Below are positions 49,092-58,306 of a stretch of DNA of 64,000 nt, in pieces. The stretch comes from Myxococcaceae bacterium JPH2 (GTDB lineage: Bacteria; Myxococcota; Myxococcia; Myxococcales; Myxococcaceae). Positions within the stretch are counted from its first letter, which is position 1. Each line of letters starts with the position of its first letter. The stretch is taken from positions 62,001-126,000 of the forward strand of contig JAEMGR010000017.1 in the NCBI GenBank assembly GCA_016458225.1. The letters are read 5' to 3'. The notes under the pieces were generated by a model, which ran no database searches, had not been told where the DNA came from, and was given only the letters and a program-made list of their open reading frames with translations. A program made the translations under genes and the position numbers.

Positions 49092-51026
49092 TCAGGGAGC
49101 GATCTCGGGAGGCAGGTCGGCCTTGCAGCGCGAGATGGCGGACTGGGCATCGCGCGCCTTGGGGAACAGCTTCAGGACCTCGCGATACGTGCGGATGGCG
49201 GACTCGCAGGCTCCATCGCGGGCCTGGGTGTTGCCTCGGTTCATCAGCGCGGTGGCCTTCGAGACGTTCGCGCGCAGCTCCTCCAGTCGAGGCTCCGCCG
49301 CCGCCAGCTCCGGCGCGCTGTCGAGGATGGCCTGCGCATCGCCCAGCTTGCCTGTGGCCAGCTCGAGGTTGGCGCGGAAGAGCAGCTCACGCGCCTGACG
49401 TTGTTCATCAGGTGTCGCGGGGCTCGGAGGTCGGGGCACGGCGTCCGTAGGCGGTGGAGCGGAGTCCGTTCCTGCGCCGACCACGGGCGTCGCGATGGCG
49501 GGTACCGTTCCGGTCGGGGGCGCGGCAGTCCCATCTGGAGTCGGTGATTCGGTTCCCGCCGAGGGCGGTGCGGCGCCGCTCGGGGTTGTCGCGCCCACCG
49601 AGGGTGCTGTCCCGCCAGTGGCGCCGAGCGCGGGCTGCTGTGGGGACGTAGCGCCGCTTCCTTCCGCTGGAGGGGTGCGCAGATGCACGACGCCCAGTCC
49701 CGCGGCCATCATGATGCCGCCCACCACGATTGCGCTCAGCAGACCGCTCCGTCGGTTCGAGGGCGCGGCGTACGGCGATGCCGGCAGCGCGGTCTTGTCC
49801 AAGCCGTCGGAGAGGGGACGCGCGCCAGGCGCAGGCTGGGGGAGCGAACTCGGCGCTGCGGGCGTGGCAGCCGTTACTGGCTGCGTGCGCGCAGCGGGCG
49901 TTGCACCTGGCGCGGGCTGGGTGAGTTGAATGGGCACCGCGGGCGTGGCGGCGGCGGGCGTGGCGCCTCGAATGAGCGTGGCCTCGGTGCCGTCTCCGTA
50001 GAGGAGGGTGCCGGGGGCCTGGGGCGCAGCGGGCGCGCCTCCTGGAACCGGAGTGAGGCTGAGCGCGGAGCGCCCCGTCAGCGTGGGCAGCGCGTTGCTC
50101 AGGTCCGAGGCGAAGGCCTCCATCGTCGCGTAGCGCTCGACCCGATTCTTCGCGGTGGCCTTCTGGATGACGGTGTCGAGCGCGGGCAGTTGAAGATCCG
50201 GGCAGAGGTCCGCCAGCCGGGGCATGGGCTGGTGCACCTGCTTCTGCATGATCTCCGGGATGGTGGTCCCATCGAAGGGCTGCCGGCCGGTGAGCATCTC
50301 GAACAGGACGATGCCCACCGCGTACACGTCCGCGCGCGCGTCGGCGTCCAGGCCCAGCACCTGCTCCGGTGCCATGTAGCGAGGCGTCCCCGCCACCGCG
50401 CCTTGCACCGTGAGGCGCGGCGCGCCGTCCGCGATGCGTGCGATGCCAAAGTCGAGCACCTTCACATGGAAGCCGCGCAGTCCCTGGCGGACCATGATGT
50501 TCTCGGGCTTGAGGTCGCGGTGGATGACCTGTCGCGCGTGCGCATACGCGAGCACGTCCGCGACCTGGAGCATGATGTCGCCCGCTTCGTGCGCGGGCCG
50601 CCGCCCCGCCGCGTGCAGCAAGCGCTTGAGGTCGTCTCCCTCCACGTACTCCATGGAGATGTAGAGGCCGCCTTCCTCGTCCTGACCGAAGTCGTGCAGC
50701 ATCACCGCGTTGGGGTGCGCCACGCGCGCGTAGCTCTTGGCCTCGTTGAGGAAGCGCCGCGCTACATCCGGATCCATGGACAGGCCGCTGTTGAGGAACT
50801 TGAGCGCCACCTGCTGGCCAATGCCCACCTGCTCGGCCAGATAGACGGAGCCCATGCCGCCCTGGCCCAGCCGCCGCAGGATGCGATAGCGCCCGGCCAC
50901 CACGCGGCCCGGCATCCGGTCCTCGGTGGGCGTGAGCGTGAGCAGCTGGGTGCCGCCGCATGCAGGGCAGGCGCCGTTCCAGGTGTCGTGCTGGGCCTCG
51001 CAGCGCTGGCAGATGTGGATGGCCAT
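49092..51026 (-). CDS. Ser/Thr protein kinase with N-terminal zinc ribbon
   Basis: 644 residues. Starting at ATG 51026, residues 5-24 form a zinc ribbon (CQRC and CPAC pairs). A Hanks-type kinase domain follows at about 45-310 (LGQGGMGSVYLAEQ, VALKFL, VIHRDLKPENIM, VLDFGIA, GTPRYMAPEQ). A proline/alanine-rich linker, one membrane helix (SAIVVGGIMMAAGLGVVHL, about 430-450) and a periplasmic helical/TPR-like C-terminus complete it. It is the third gene of a unit after a PEGA/barrel protein and a TPR protein. FHA proteins at 1-4.5 kb are possible readers of its phosphorylation, though they are far away. Confidence 0.9.
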   Translation of the reverse strand: MAIHICQRCEAQHDTWNGACPACGGTQLLTLTPTEDRMPGRVVAGRYRILRRLGQGGMGSVYLAEQVGIGQQVALKFLNSGLSMDPDVARRFLNEAKSYARVAHPNAVMLHDFGQDEEGGLYISMEYVEGDDLKRLLHAAGRRPAHEAGDIMLQVADVLAYAHARQVIHRDLKPENIMVRQGLRGFHVKVLDFGIARIADGAPRLTVQGAVAGTPRYMAPEQVLGLDADARADVYAVGIVLFEMLTGRQPFDGTTIPEIMQKQVHQPMPRLADLCPDLQLPALDTVIQKATAKNRVERYATMEAFASDLSNALPTLTGRSALSLTPVPGGAPAAPQAPGTLLYGDGTEATLIRGATPAAATPAVPIQLTQPAPGATPAARTQPVTAATPAAPSSLPQPAPGARPLSDGLDKTALPASPYAAPSNRRSGLLSAIVVGGIMMAAGLGVVHLRTPPAEGSGATSPQQPALGATGGTAPSVGATTPSGAAPPSAGTESPTPDGTAAPPTGTVPAIATPVVGAGTDSAPPPTDAVPRPPSPATPDEQRQARELLFRANLELATGKLGDAQAILDSAPELAAAEPRLEELRANVSKATALMNRGNTQARDGACESAIRTYREVLKLFPKARDAQSAISRCKADLPPEIAP

Positions 51027-51042
51027 GTCCGGGCGCGCCTCG

Positions 51043-52032
51043 TCAGCGGGTGGGGGCGGTGGCGTAGCGCTGGAAGAGCAGTCGCTCCAGCTCACGCGCA
51101 CCGGCTTCGGGTGACTGCGACTGCGCCGTCGCCGCGCGCAGCACGTCCGTGCGCGAGTCCTGTGGCAGCTCCGCCTCCATCACCGCGAGCGCGCCCGGCA
51201 GGTCTCCCGCCTGCTGGAGCGCGGAGGCGCGCCACACGCGGTACTCGGGACGCGAGGGCGCCGCCGCGGCGGCCTGGGCGAACAGGGCCTGGGCCTTGCG
51301 CGCATCTCCCGCGCGCAGCGCCCCCTGTCCCTCCAGGAACGGGAGCTGAGAGGCCGCCTGGGCCGCGGGCTCGCCCGTATCTCGCGCGAGGTCGAACAGT
51401 GCGCGGGCCTCGCGCAGCCGCTCGGGCTCCACGGCCTCTCCCGCGAGCGCGTTGCCATGGAGCGTCTCGGTGGCCGCTCGACACGCGGCGCTCAACCGAC
51501 TCCCCATCTCTCCGAGGTCCACGCCCAGGTAGCCCTGCGACACGAGCGTGGTCAGCAGATCTCCCGCCGAGCCGGTCCCCACGAGCTTGCCCGCCTCCAG
51601 CGCGGTGAAGAACGCGGACTTCAGCTCCACGTGGCGCGCGGTGAGATCGGCCGGTGCCTTCTTCTTGCGGTACGCCGCCTTGAACTGCCGCTCACACAGC
51701 TCCAGCTCGCGCTTGGCCTTGCCTCGGTCCTGGATGTCCGGAGCGCTGCGAAGATAGGCGCGATACGCGACGCACGCGCCCGCCACGTCCTTCGCCCCGA
51801 GCCGCGAGCGCGCCAGTCCCAAGTAGGCCGGCAGCGTGGCGGGGCTGGCGCGGGTGGCCTGGAGGAACAGGCGCGAGGACTCCGCATACTTCTTCTTGTT
51901 GTAGAGCCGCTGGCCCTCGGCCACGAGCCCGTCGCCATTGCCCACCGAGGGGCCGACCAATGGCTCCGCGAGGCTCGCGGTGGACAGCGCGAGGACAGCG
52001 AGGAGACACACGCGGCGCAGGTCAGAACGCAT
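51043..52032 (-). CDS. periplasmic TPR-like protein
   Basis: 329 residues. A signal peptide (LLAVLALSTASLA) precedes helical repeats: EGQRLYNKKKYAESSRLFLQA near residue 38, then AYLGLARSRLGAKDVAGACV and, later, ALQQAGDLPGALAVMEAEL. The C-terminus is unremarkable. It overlaps the PEGA gene by 11 bases and precedes the kinase gene by 16, so the three are one transcriptional unit. As a periplasmic scaffold it could bridge the barrel protein and the kinase's outer domain; this is inference. Confidence 0.78.
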   Translation of the reverse strand: MRSDLRRVCLLAVLALSTASLAEPLVGPSVGNGDGLVAEGQRLYNKKKYAESSRLFLQATRASPATLPAYLGLARSRLGAKDVAGACVAYRAYLRSAPDIQDRGKAKRELELCERQFKAAYRKKKAPADLTARHVELKSAFFTALEAGKLVGTGSAGDLLTTLVSQGYLGVDLGEMGSRLSAACRAATETLHGNALAGEAVEPERLREARALFDLARDTGEPAAQAASQLPFLEGQGALRAGDARKAQALFAQAAAAAPSRPEYRVWRASALQQAGDLPGALAVMEAELPQDSRTDVLRAATAQSQSPEAGARELERLLFQRYATAPTR

Positions 52033-53560
52033 AGCCGAATCCTCCGCGGAAGTTGCTGGTGCCCGAGATGTTCTTCGTCAGCGAGAAGCTGTGCTGGTAC
52101 CCGGCGGAGGCGTAGAGCCCCTCGTAGAGGAACACGCGCAAGGTGGCCTGCCCCATGGCGTGCACGTCCAGCGTGTAGAGCCCGTCGGAGAAGAGCTGTC
52201 CTTCTCCGCGCTCCTTGAGCAGCACGCCTTGCAGCTCCAGTCCCGCCTGCGCGGACAGGGCCACGGGGCCGAGCACCCATCGCAGCTGCGGCTGGAGCGC
52301 GCGCACGCGCAGGAACTGCGCCTTCACGTCCAACGCGCCGCGGCTCTTCACCGCGTCCACGCTCTCGCCGGTGGCCTCGTCTGGCACCGTGACGCCCAGG
52401 GTCCACGTGTCGCCGGTGGTGTAGTAGCTGCCGCCCACCAGCATCACGCCGAAGAACTTCCCGTAGCGCCCGTACTCGAGCCCGAACCCCTGGACGCGCT
52501 GCCGGCCCGGCGCGCGCACGTCCTGGGTGCGGAAGGACTTGAGCGGATCCGGCGAGTTGACCGGGCGCGTCTCCACGGAGGAACCGGTGAGGCGGTTCGC
52601 TTCGAGGGAGACCTCCAGGTAACTCTTCAAGTCGTACGTGGCTTCCTGCCGCGCGCGCATGGCGAGCTTGAAGGACTGGAACCCCGTCGGCTTCAGGGCC
52701 TGCTCCAGGGTGAAGGTCTCTCCTGGCTGGATGACGGCTTGGACTTCGTGGGGCAGGTAGCCCTCCTGCGCCAGCGTGAGCGTGTGAGTCCCTGGCTGGA
52801 TGCCCTGGTCCACCGCGTTGGTGCCCACGCGCTGTCCGTCCACGAGGATCTCGGTGCCCACGGGCGCGGCCTTCACCACCAGCCGCGCGGGAACCTTCTC
52901 CAGCGCGCGCTCGACCTTCACCTTCTCGCGCGAGCCCACCTGTCGCGTGACCTCCCAGGGCAGGTGCGACGCGAGTTCAAAGCGGAAGGTGTGCTCGCCC
53001 GGGAGCAGCTCGGCGGTGAAGGGGCTGGTGCCCACCTTCACGCCGTCGATGAAGACGGTGGCGCCCGAGGGCTGACTCACCGCTTCCACGGTCGCGTTGA
53101 TGGAGAGGAACTTCACCAGCGCGCCCGCGAGCGCTTTCTCGAAGACGGGGTTGGCGGCCTCGGCTTGCGTGCGCGCGCCGGTGTCCGTGCGCACGCTGAC
53201 GGCGCGGAAGCGATAGCCCGCGTCATCCTGTCCGCCTTGCACCAGCACCACGCGCTCGATGCCGAGCGAGGCGACGTAGGTCTCGAAGGGCTCGCGGCAG
53301 CGCGTCGTGCTGGAGACGCAGCGCAGATCGCCGCGTCGTCCTTTGAGCCAGGTGGTCAGCGCGTCGCGTCCCACGCGCTGCGCGTCGCGCGTTTCGGGAG
53401 GGAGCAGGGCGGTGATGCCGGACTCGGTGCGCTGCACGAGCGCGTCTTGTCCGGGATAGAGCGGTTGCACGAGCCACACCGTGGCGGGCTCGGCGGGGGA
53501 GCTGGGCGTGGCGCCAGCAGCAAGCGCCAGGCTGACCGTCAGGAGGCATGAGACGAACAT
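52022..53560 (-). CDS. PEGA-domain protein with C-terminal beta-barrel
   Basis: 512 residues from ATG 53560, preceded by GAGGA. Signal peptide (FVSCLLTVSLALAAGA); a domain of unknown type (about 20-165); two clear PEGA domains (QPSGATVFIDGVKVGTSPFT and PVGTEILVDGQRVGTNAVDQ, each followed by GxHT-type strands); and a C-terminal set of alternating strands ending in Gly-Tyr-Ala-Phe. The terminal Phe is the usual outer-membrane barrel signal. It is thus likely an outer-membrane protein with periplasmic PEGA modules. It is the first gene of the three-gene unit and lies divergent from the YihY gene. Confidence 0.8.
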   Translation of the reverse strand: MFVSCLLTVSLALAAGATPSSPAEPATVWLVQPLYPGQDALVQRTESGITALLPPETRDAQRVGRDALTTWLKGRRGDLRCVSSTTRCREPFETYVASLGIERVVLVQGGQDDAGYRFRAVSVRTDTGARTQAEAANPVFEKALAGALVKFLSINATVEAVSQPSGATVFIDGVKVGTSPFTAELLPGEHTFRFELASHLPWEVTRQVGSREKVKVERALEKVPARLVVKAAPVGTEILVDGQRVGTNAVDQGIQPGTHTLTLAQEGYLPHEVQAVIQPGETFTLEQALKPTGFQSFKLAMRARQEATYDLKSYLEVSLEANRLTGSSVETRPVNSPDPLKSFRTQDVRAPGRQRVQGFGLEYGRYGKFFGVMLVGGSYYTTGDTWTLGVTVPDEATGESVDAVKSRGALDVKAQFLRVRALQPQLRWVLGPVALSAQAGLELQGVLLKERGEGQLFSDGLYTLDVHAMGQATLRVFLYEGLYASAGYQHSFSLTKNISGTSNFRGGFGYAF

Positions 53561-53641
53561 GGCGTCCTCTTCAGAAGACACTTCAGACAGGGAGGCTTCG
53601 AGCCCCAGGCCACCGTCCCCCCACCAGGGTCTAACGTCCAA

Positions 53642-53672
53642 GCACGGCACCCTGCCTAGGGGAGCACCGTGC
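53642..53672. repeat. inverted repeat in the PEGA-YihY divergent spacer
   Basis: GCACGG (53642-53647) and CCGTGC (53667-53672) flank 19 bases that include a CCTAGG palindrome. It lies within the 261-base spacer between divergent genes. It could be an operator; nothing else in the spacer stands out. Confidence 0.25.
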
Positions 53673-53821
53673 GCATGGCACCTTCCTGGGAGGGATAACA
53701 TGTTTTGCTTTGCGGGTGGCACGGTGGGCCGGCGACCGGGCGGCCGGGGGCTCGGGGCCGAGGGGGCAGACTGAGCGGCGGGTGATGCCCATGCTCTTCC
53801 AGGTCACTCGGAGGAGGCCCC

Positions 53822-54835
53822 ATGGTCCTGCCCGGCAAGGGAATCGGGTGGAAGTCATTCCTCGTGGAACTCAAGAACGAGTGGACACGGGACAATGTCA
53901 GCGACGTCGCGGGCTCTCTGACGTTCCGCGGCATCCTGGCCCTCTTTCCGTTCCTCCTGTTCCTGGTCTCGCTCGCGGGGGTGCTCATTGACCCGCATCA
54001 AGCCCAGACACTCATCCATGAGCTGTCACGGGTGGCGCCCAAGGAGGTGACGGCCATTCTCAGCCAGCGCATCCAGTCGCTCGCGGACAGCAATCCGGTG
54101 GGGCTCTTGACGGTGGGAGGCGTGGGCGCGGTGTGGGCGGCGTCCGGCGGGATCTCCGCGTTGATGACGGCGCTGAACACGGCCTATGGCGTGCGGGAGA
54201 CGCGGCCCCTTTGGAAGACGCGAGGCATCGCGGTGACGACGACGCTGGTCACCGCGCTCGTGGCCATCCTCGCGGCGGCGGTGGCGGTGGCGACCCCCGC
54301 TCTCGCGGGCAAGCTGGGGGGGCGAGCGGAGTCCGTGGTGCTGTGGCTGCGCCTGCCGGTCGCGGGCGTGCTGATGATGTTCCTGTGGGCGGTGCTGTAT
54401 CACGTGCTGCCCAACGTGACGCAGCGCTTCCGCCTCATCACCCCGGGCTCGGTGGTGGGCGTGCTCATCTGGATCCTCGCCTCGTGGGGGTTCTCCACGT
54501 ACGTGGCCAACTTCGGCAAATACGACGTGAACTATGGCGCCATTGGTGGCGTCATCGTGTTGCTGCTGTGGATGTGGATCTCCGCGCAGGTCGTGCTGTT
54601 GGGCGCGGAGATCAACGCCATCCTCGACAGGCCCTCGCAGGAGTCTGGGAGCCCCGCCACGCCCCGCTCGAATCCGCGGACGCCTGTCACGGAGCCGCCC
54701 CAGGACGGCCGCGTCCCGGACGAGCCCGAGCCGCACCCCGTCGCCCTCGCGCGGACTCCGCTGGCCGCGGCGGCGAAGTGGGTGACGGGTCTGGGAGTGG
54801 GTCTGTTCCTGTTCCGGCGGGGAGCGAGCCGCTGA
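53822..54835 (+). CDS. YihY/BrkB-family membrane protein
   Basis: 337 residues with six or so membrane helices. The family hallmarks are visible: AGSLTFRGILALFPFLLFLV, a conserved-looking VWAASGGISALMTALNTAYG, VLYHVLPNV and GGVIVLLLWMWISAQVVLLGAEINA. It was long called ribonuclease BN by error; the true function is unknown, possibly transport. A proline-rich C-terminal tail ends in a short hydrophobic stretch. The gene starts ATG 53822 after GGAGG at 53811-53815. Confidence 0.86.
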   Translation: MVLPGKGIGWKSFLVELKNEWTRDNVSDVAGSLTFRGILALFPFLLFLVSLAGVLIDPHQAQTLIHELSRVAPKEVTAILSQRIQSLADSNPVGLLTVGGVGAVWAASGGISALMTALNTAYGVRETRPLWKTRGIAVTTTLVTALVAILAAAVAVATPALAGKLGGRAESVVLWLRLPVAGVLMMFLWAVLYHVLPNVTQRFRLITPGSVVGVLIWILASWGFSTYVANFGKYDVNYGAIGGVIVLLLWMWISAQVVLLGAEINAILDRPSQESGSPATPRSNPRTPVTEPPQDGRVPDEPEPHPVALARTPLAAAAKWVTGLGVGLFLFRRGASR

Positions 54836-54971
54836 CTCGTGTGGCGTGGAATCCAAGGTGTTGAGCGCTGACGGGGTTCGGTGAGAGGCTGGCGCGCCCC
54901 TGTCTGGCGCGCGGAGCATGCAAGGCGTTGCGCTGGGCTGGGGCGAAGCAAACCGCTCTCCCGGAGATGTG

Positions 54972-57900
54972 ATGCCTCGCCCGTTCGCCGTTCGACTCCT
55001 TCCCGTCTGGGCGCCTCTGGTGCTCCTGTGTCTGGGTGGTTGTGGTGGCAAGAACGAGCCGCCGCCTCCCTCCGAGCCTTCCGATACGAGCGCGCCGAGC
55101 ACGCACGCCAATCCGACCGGCGGCACCTACTCGAACCAGGTCTCGGTCGAGCTGACCTGCAATGACGGCAGCGGCAGCGGGTGCGCGGCCACGTACTACA
55201 CGAGCGATGGCTCGACGCCCTCGGCGCAGTCGTCCAAGTATCAGGCCGCCATCGTGGTGCGCGCGGACACGACGCTGCGCTTCTTCTCGGTGGACAAGGC
55301 GGGCAACGCCGAGGCCGCGCGTCAGGAGCAGTACGCCATCGTGCAGAAGCCCGTCGACACGGTGGCGCCGGTGACGAGCGCTTCGCCCCCAGGCGGCGCC
55401 TTCAATGGCTCGCGCTTCGTGTCGCTCGACTGCCGCGACCAAGGGGGACTCTGCGCGGCCACGTATTACACGGTCGATGGTTCGACCCCGTCGAAGCAGT
55501 CGCCTCGGTACACCGCGCCGCTCATCGTCGGTCAGTCGATGCAGCTCCGGTTCTTCTCCGTGGACCCGGCGGGCAACGTGGAGCAGGTGAAGACGGAGTC
55601 GTATGTCATCGATACGGCGGCGCCCTCGGTGACGGCCTCACGCCCTGGTGGGAAGTTCCAGGGCACGCTCTCCCTGACGCTGTCCTGCGATGACGGCCAG
55701 GGTTCCGGGTGCAAGGACATCTACTTCACGCGCGATGGCTCCACGCCGACCACGGCTTCGGTGCGCTACACCGCGCCGCTCTCGCTGTCCGCGACCACCA
55801 CGGTGCGCTTCTTCGCGACGGATGTGGCGGGCAACGCCTCGGCCCCGGTGACCGAGGCGTATGTGTGGGAGGCGCCCGTGCCGGAGGCCGCGGCGAGTCC
55901 TCGGGGCGGGGTGTTCAAGGACGGGCCGCAGGTGATGCTCACGTGCGTGGACGGACCGGGCCTGGGGCCCTGCGCCTCCATCCACTACACAGTGGATGGT
56001 ACGACTCCCACCTCGGCCTCCACGAAGTACACCGCGCCGATTCAACTCACGAGCAGCACGCAGCTGCGGTTTCTCGCGGTGAGCACCACCGGCAAGCCGG
56101 GCGCCGTGGTCAGTGAGATGTACAACCTGGACACGGTGGGCCCTGTCACGCAGGCGAGCCCCGCGGGCGCGATGTTTCGAGACGCGGTCGATGTGAAGCT
56201 CACGTGCACGGACGCCAACGGCTGCCAGGCGACCTACGTCACGCGGGATGGCAGCATTCCGACGACGACCTCGCCGCGCTACACCGAGCCGCTGCACCTG
56301 ACCGAAGAGACCACGCTGCGCTTCTACTCGGTGGATGTGGTGGGCAACGTGGAGGCGGTTCGCAGCGAGCACTACGCGTTCGATCGCATCCCGCCGACGA
56401 CCCAGGCGAACCCCGGGGGCGGCACCTACGTGGCACCCCTCTTCGTCGCGCTCGGCTGCGATGACGCCGTGGGCAGCGGCTGCGCCACCACGCGCTACAC
56501 GCTGGATGGCTCGGATCCGAACACCAGCGCCACCGCCGTGGCGTACAGCAACCCCATCTCGATTCGCGGCACCGTGCAGCTTCGGTATGCCTCGGTGGAC
56601 AAGCTGGGCAACATCGAGTCCGCGGGCTCGCAGTCCTATACGGTCCACGATTCGCCGGGTGCGGTCTCCACGCAGATCGCCGCCATCCGGACCACGGCCA
56701 GCGGCACGGGACTGAAGCTGCACATCGGAGGCGCCTTCGTCACGGGCGTGACGCCGCAGGGTGGCAACACCAGCAACGATCCCGCGGGCTTCTTTCTCCA
56801 GGCGAGCCAGGGAGGCTCGGCGCTCTTCGTCGCGGTGGATCCGTCCACGCTGTCGCCACCCCTGGCCGTGGGAGACCTCGTGGGGCTGACGGTCACCGCG
56901 AAGACGGTCGTCAACGGGATGCAGCGCGCGGTGTCTATCTCCGACCTCCAGGTCTTCGCGCGCAACCAACCCCTGGTGTCGCTCGTTCAGGACGTGAGCG
57001 CGGTGGACCTCATGGCTTCAGCGGCCAGCTACGAGGCGAAGCTCATCACTGTGCGAGGTGACATCACCGGAGACTTCGGCAATGCGGGGCAGGGCTTCGT
57101 GCAGGCCAGTTTCTCCACGGCCGGAACGCCGCAGGGCTCCGCGTCCACCAGCAACCTGCGCCTGCGGATGCTCGCGTCCGTCCAGGCCACGCATGCGCTC
57201 GGCGCGGGGTGCACGGTGTCTGTCCAGGCCCCGCTGTGGTTGTACTCGGCCCCGTCCAGTTCAACGGTGGTCCAGCCCTCGGCCTGGGATGTCTCGGCCG
57301 TGTCTTCGATTGCGTGTCCCGCGCCGCGCGTGGTGTCGGCACGAGGCACGGGTCCAGGCGAGGTGACGGTCCGCTTCGACCGCGCGCTGGCTCCCGACAG
57401 CGTGGAGGCGGACGGCAGCCAGTTCTCCTTGGGGGACGTTGGCATCCCGGTGACCTCCGCCACGGTGAACGGCCGCGAGGTGAAGCTGACCACGGGCGAG
57501 CACGTTCCGGGGACGCACTACGCGCTCTCCGCGAGTCGAGCCCTGCGCGACACGCGGGGCACGCCGATGGCGCAGGACGGCAGCGCGAGCTTCCTGGCGT
57601 ACAGCCTCCCGGCCCGGCTGCGCCTGACGGAGGTCGCCCCCAATCTGTACGCAGGTCGCGACCTGTTCGAACTCGTCGTGTTGAATGAGGGCAGCGTGGA
57701 CGGGATGACCCTGGTTGATGGCAACAGCACGTTGGCCACGTTGCCGGGGGCCTATGTGCACGCGGGGGACGTCATCGTCATCCACATGATGCCCGGCGCC
57801 CTGTCTGGCTTTGAAGCCCCGCAGTCGGAGACCCTGTTCCCTCAGGAGTATGCGTCGGCGAACTACCCCGGGAACTACGACTCCGCTTGGGACTTCCTGG

Positions 57901-58250
57901 GCGGTCCCATCAACGTCGTCTATCCGGGCAGTCACCTGTTCCGCGTCAATGACCCCAAGGGCGTCACGCAGGACGTGCTCGCGGTGATGAGTCCAGGCAG
58001 TCAGTACGCGCCCTATCCGGGCTTCTTGCAGGCGGCGCAGGCCCAGGGACTCTGGTCCCCCGCTGACTGCGCCGGCATGCCTTGCACCTCCGCCACCGAC
58101 CCGAGCGTGGTCGACGTCTCGGTGAACTGGAGCGCGTATCCGATGCCGGACAGCGTCAGCTACACGCTCCAGTCTCCCCTCGCTGCGGACAACGACACCG
58201 CGTCGGGCTGGCTCATCACGTCGGGCACGATGGGCTTCGTGGCCAACTGA
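54972..58250 (+). CDS. large repeat lipoprotein with chitobiase-C-terminal-like repeats and lamin-tail-like domain
   Basis: 1092 residues from ATG 54972 (GGAG upstream). Lipoprotein signal VLLCLGGC with Cys near residue 23. Six tandem repeats of about 85 residues (about 43-558) share xPxGGxF, a Cys pair, YTxDGSTPxxxS, YTAP and LRFFSVDxxGN, the chitobiase/beta-hexosaminidase C-terminal (CHB_HEX_C) pattern. Next come an OB-like region (about 560-780), an Ig-like SbsA-type domain (VTVRFDRALAPDSVEADG) and a C-terminal lamin-tail-like domain (RLRLTEVAPNLYAGRDLFEL). The paired Cys in each repeat suggest disulfides. Probably a surface adhesion or scaffold protein. Confidence 0.82.
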   Translation: MPRPFAVRLLPVWAPLVLLCLGGCGGKNEPPPPSEPSDTSAPSTHANPTGGTYSNQVSVELTCNDGSGSGCAATYYTSDGSTPSAQSSKYQAAIVVRADTTLRFFSVDKAGNAEAARQEQYAIVQKPVDTVAPVTSASPPGGAFNGSRFVSLDCRDQGGLCAATYYTVDGSTPSKQSPRYTAPLIVGQSMQLRFFSVDPAGNVEQVKTESYVIDTAAPSVTASRPGGKFQGTLSLTLSCDDGQGSGCKDIYFTRDGSTPTTASVRYTAPLSLSATTTVRFFATDVAGNASAPVTEAYVWEAPVPEAAASPRGGVFKDGPQVMLTCVDGPGLGPCASIHYTVDGTTPTSASTKYTAPIQLTSSTQLRFLAVSTTGKPGAVVSEMYNLDTVGPVTQASPAGAMFRDAVDVKLTCTDANGCQATYVTRDGSIPTTTSPRYTEPLHLTEETTLRFYSVDVVGNVEAVRSEHYAFDRIPPTTQANPGGGTYVAPLFVALGCDDAVGSGCATTRYTLDGSDPNTSATAVAYSNPISIRGTVQLRYASVDKLGNIESAGSQSYTVHDSPGAVSTQIAAIRTTASGTGLKLHIGGAFVTGVTPQGGNTSNDPAGFFLQASQGGSALFVAVDPSTLSPPLAVGDLVGLTVTAKTVVNGMQRAVSISDLQVFARNQPLVSLVQDVSAVDLMASAASYEAKLITVRGDITGDFGNAGQGFVQASFSTAGTPQGSASTSNLRLRMLASVQATHALGAGCTVSVQAPLWLYSAPSSSTVVQPSAWDVSAVSSIACPAPRVVSARGTGPGEVTVRFDRALAPDSVEADGSQFSLGDVGIPVTSATVNGREVKLTTGEHVPGTHYALSASRALRDTRGTPMAQDGSASFLAYSLPARLRLTEVAPNLYAGRDLFELVVLNEGSVDGMTLVDGNSTLATLPGAYVHAGDVIVIHMMPGALSGFEAPQSETLFPQEYASANYPGNYDSAWDFLGGPINVVYPGSHLFRVNDPKGVTQDVLAVMSPGSQYAPYPGFLQAAQAQGLWSPADCAGMPCTSATDPSVVDVSVNWSAYPMPDSVSYTLQSPLAADNDTASGWLITSGTMGFVAN

Positions 58251-58306
58251 GCGCCAGCCGCGCGGACCGCTCGGGCGTCGTGGACCGACGCTCGAGCGGC
58301 GCGGTG

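Noticed and set aside
53690-53720. AT-rich stretch GATAACATGTTTTG as a promoter of the YihY gene
   Set aside because: TAACAT lacks a -35 element at suitable distance on either strand.
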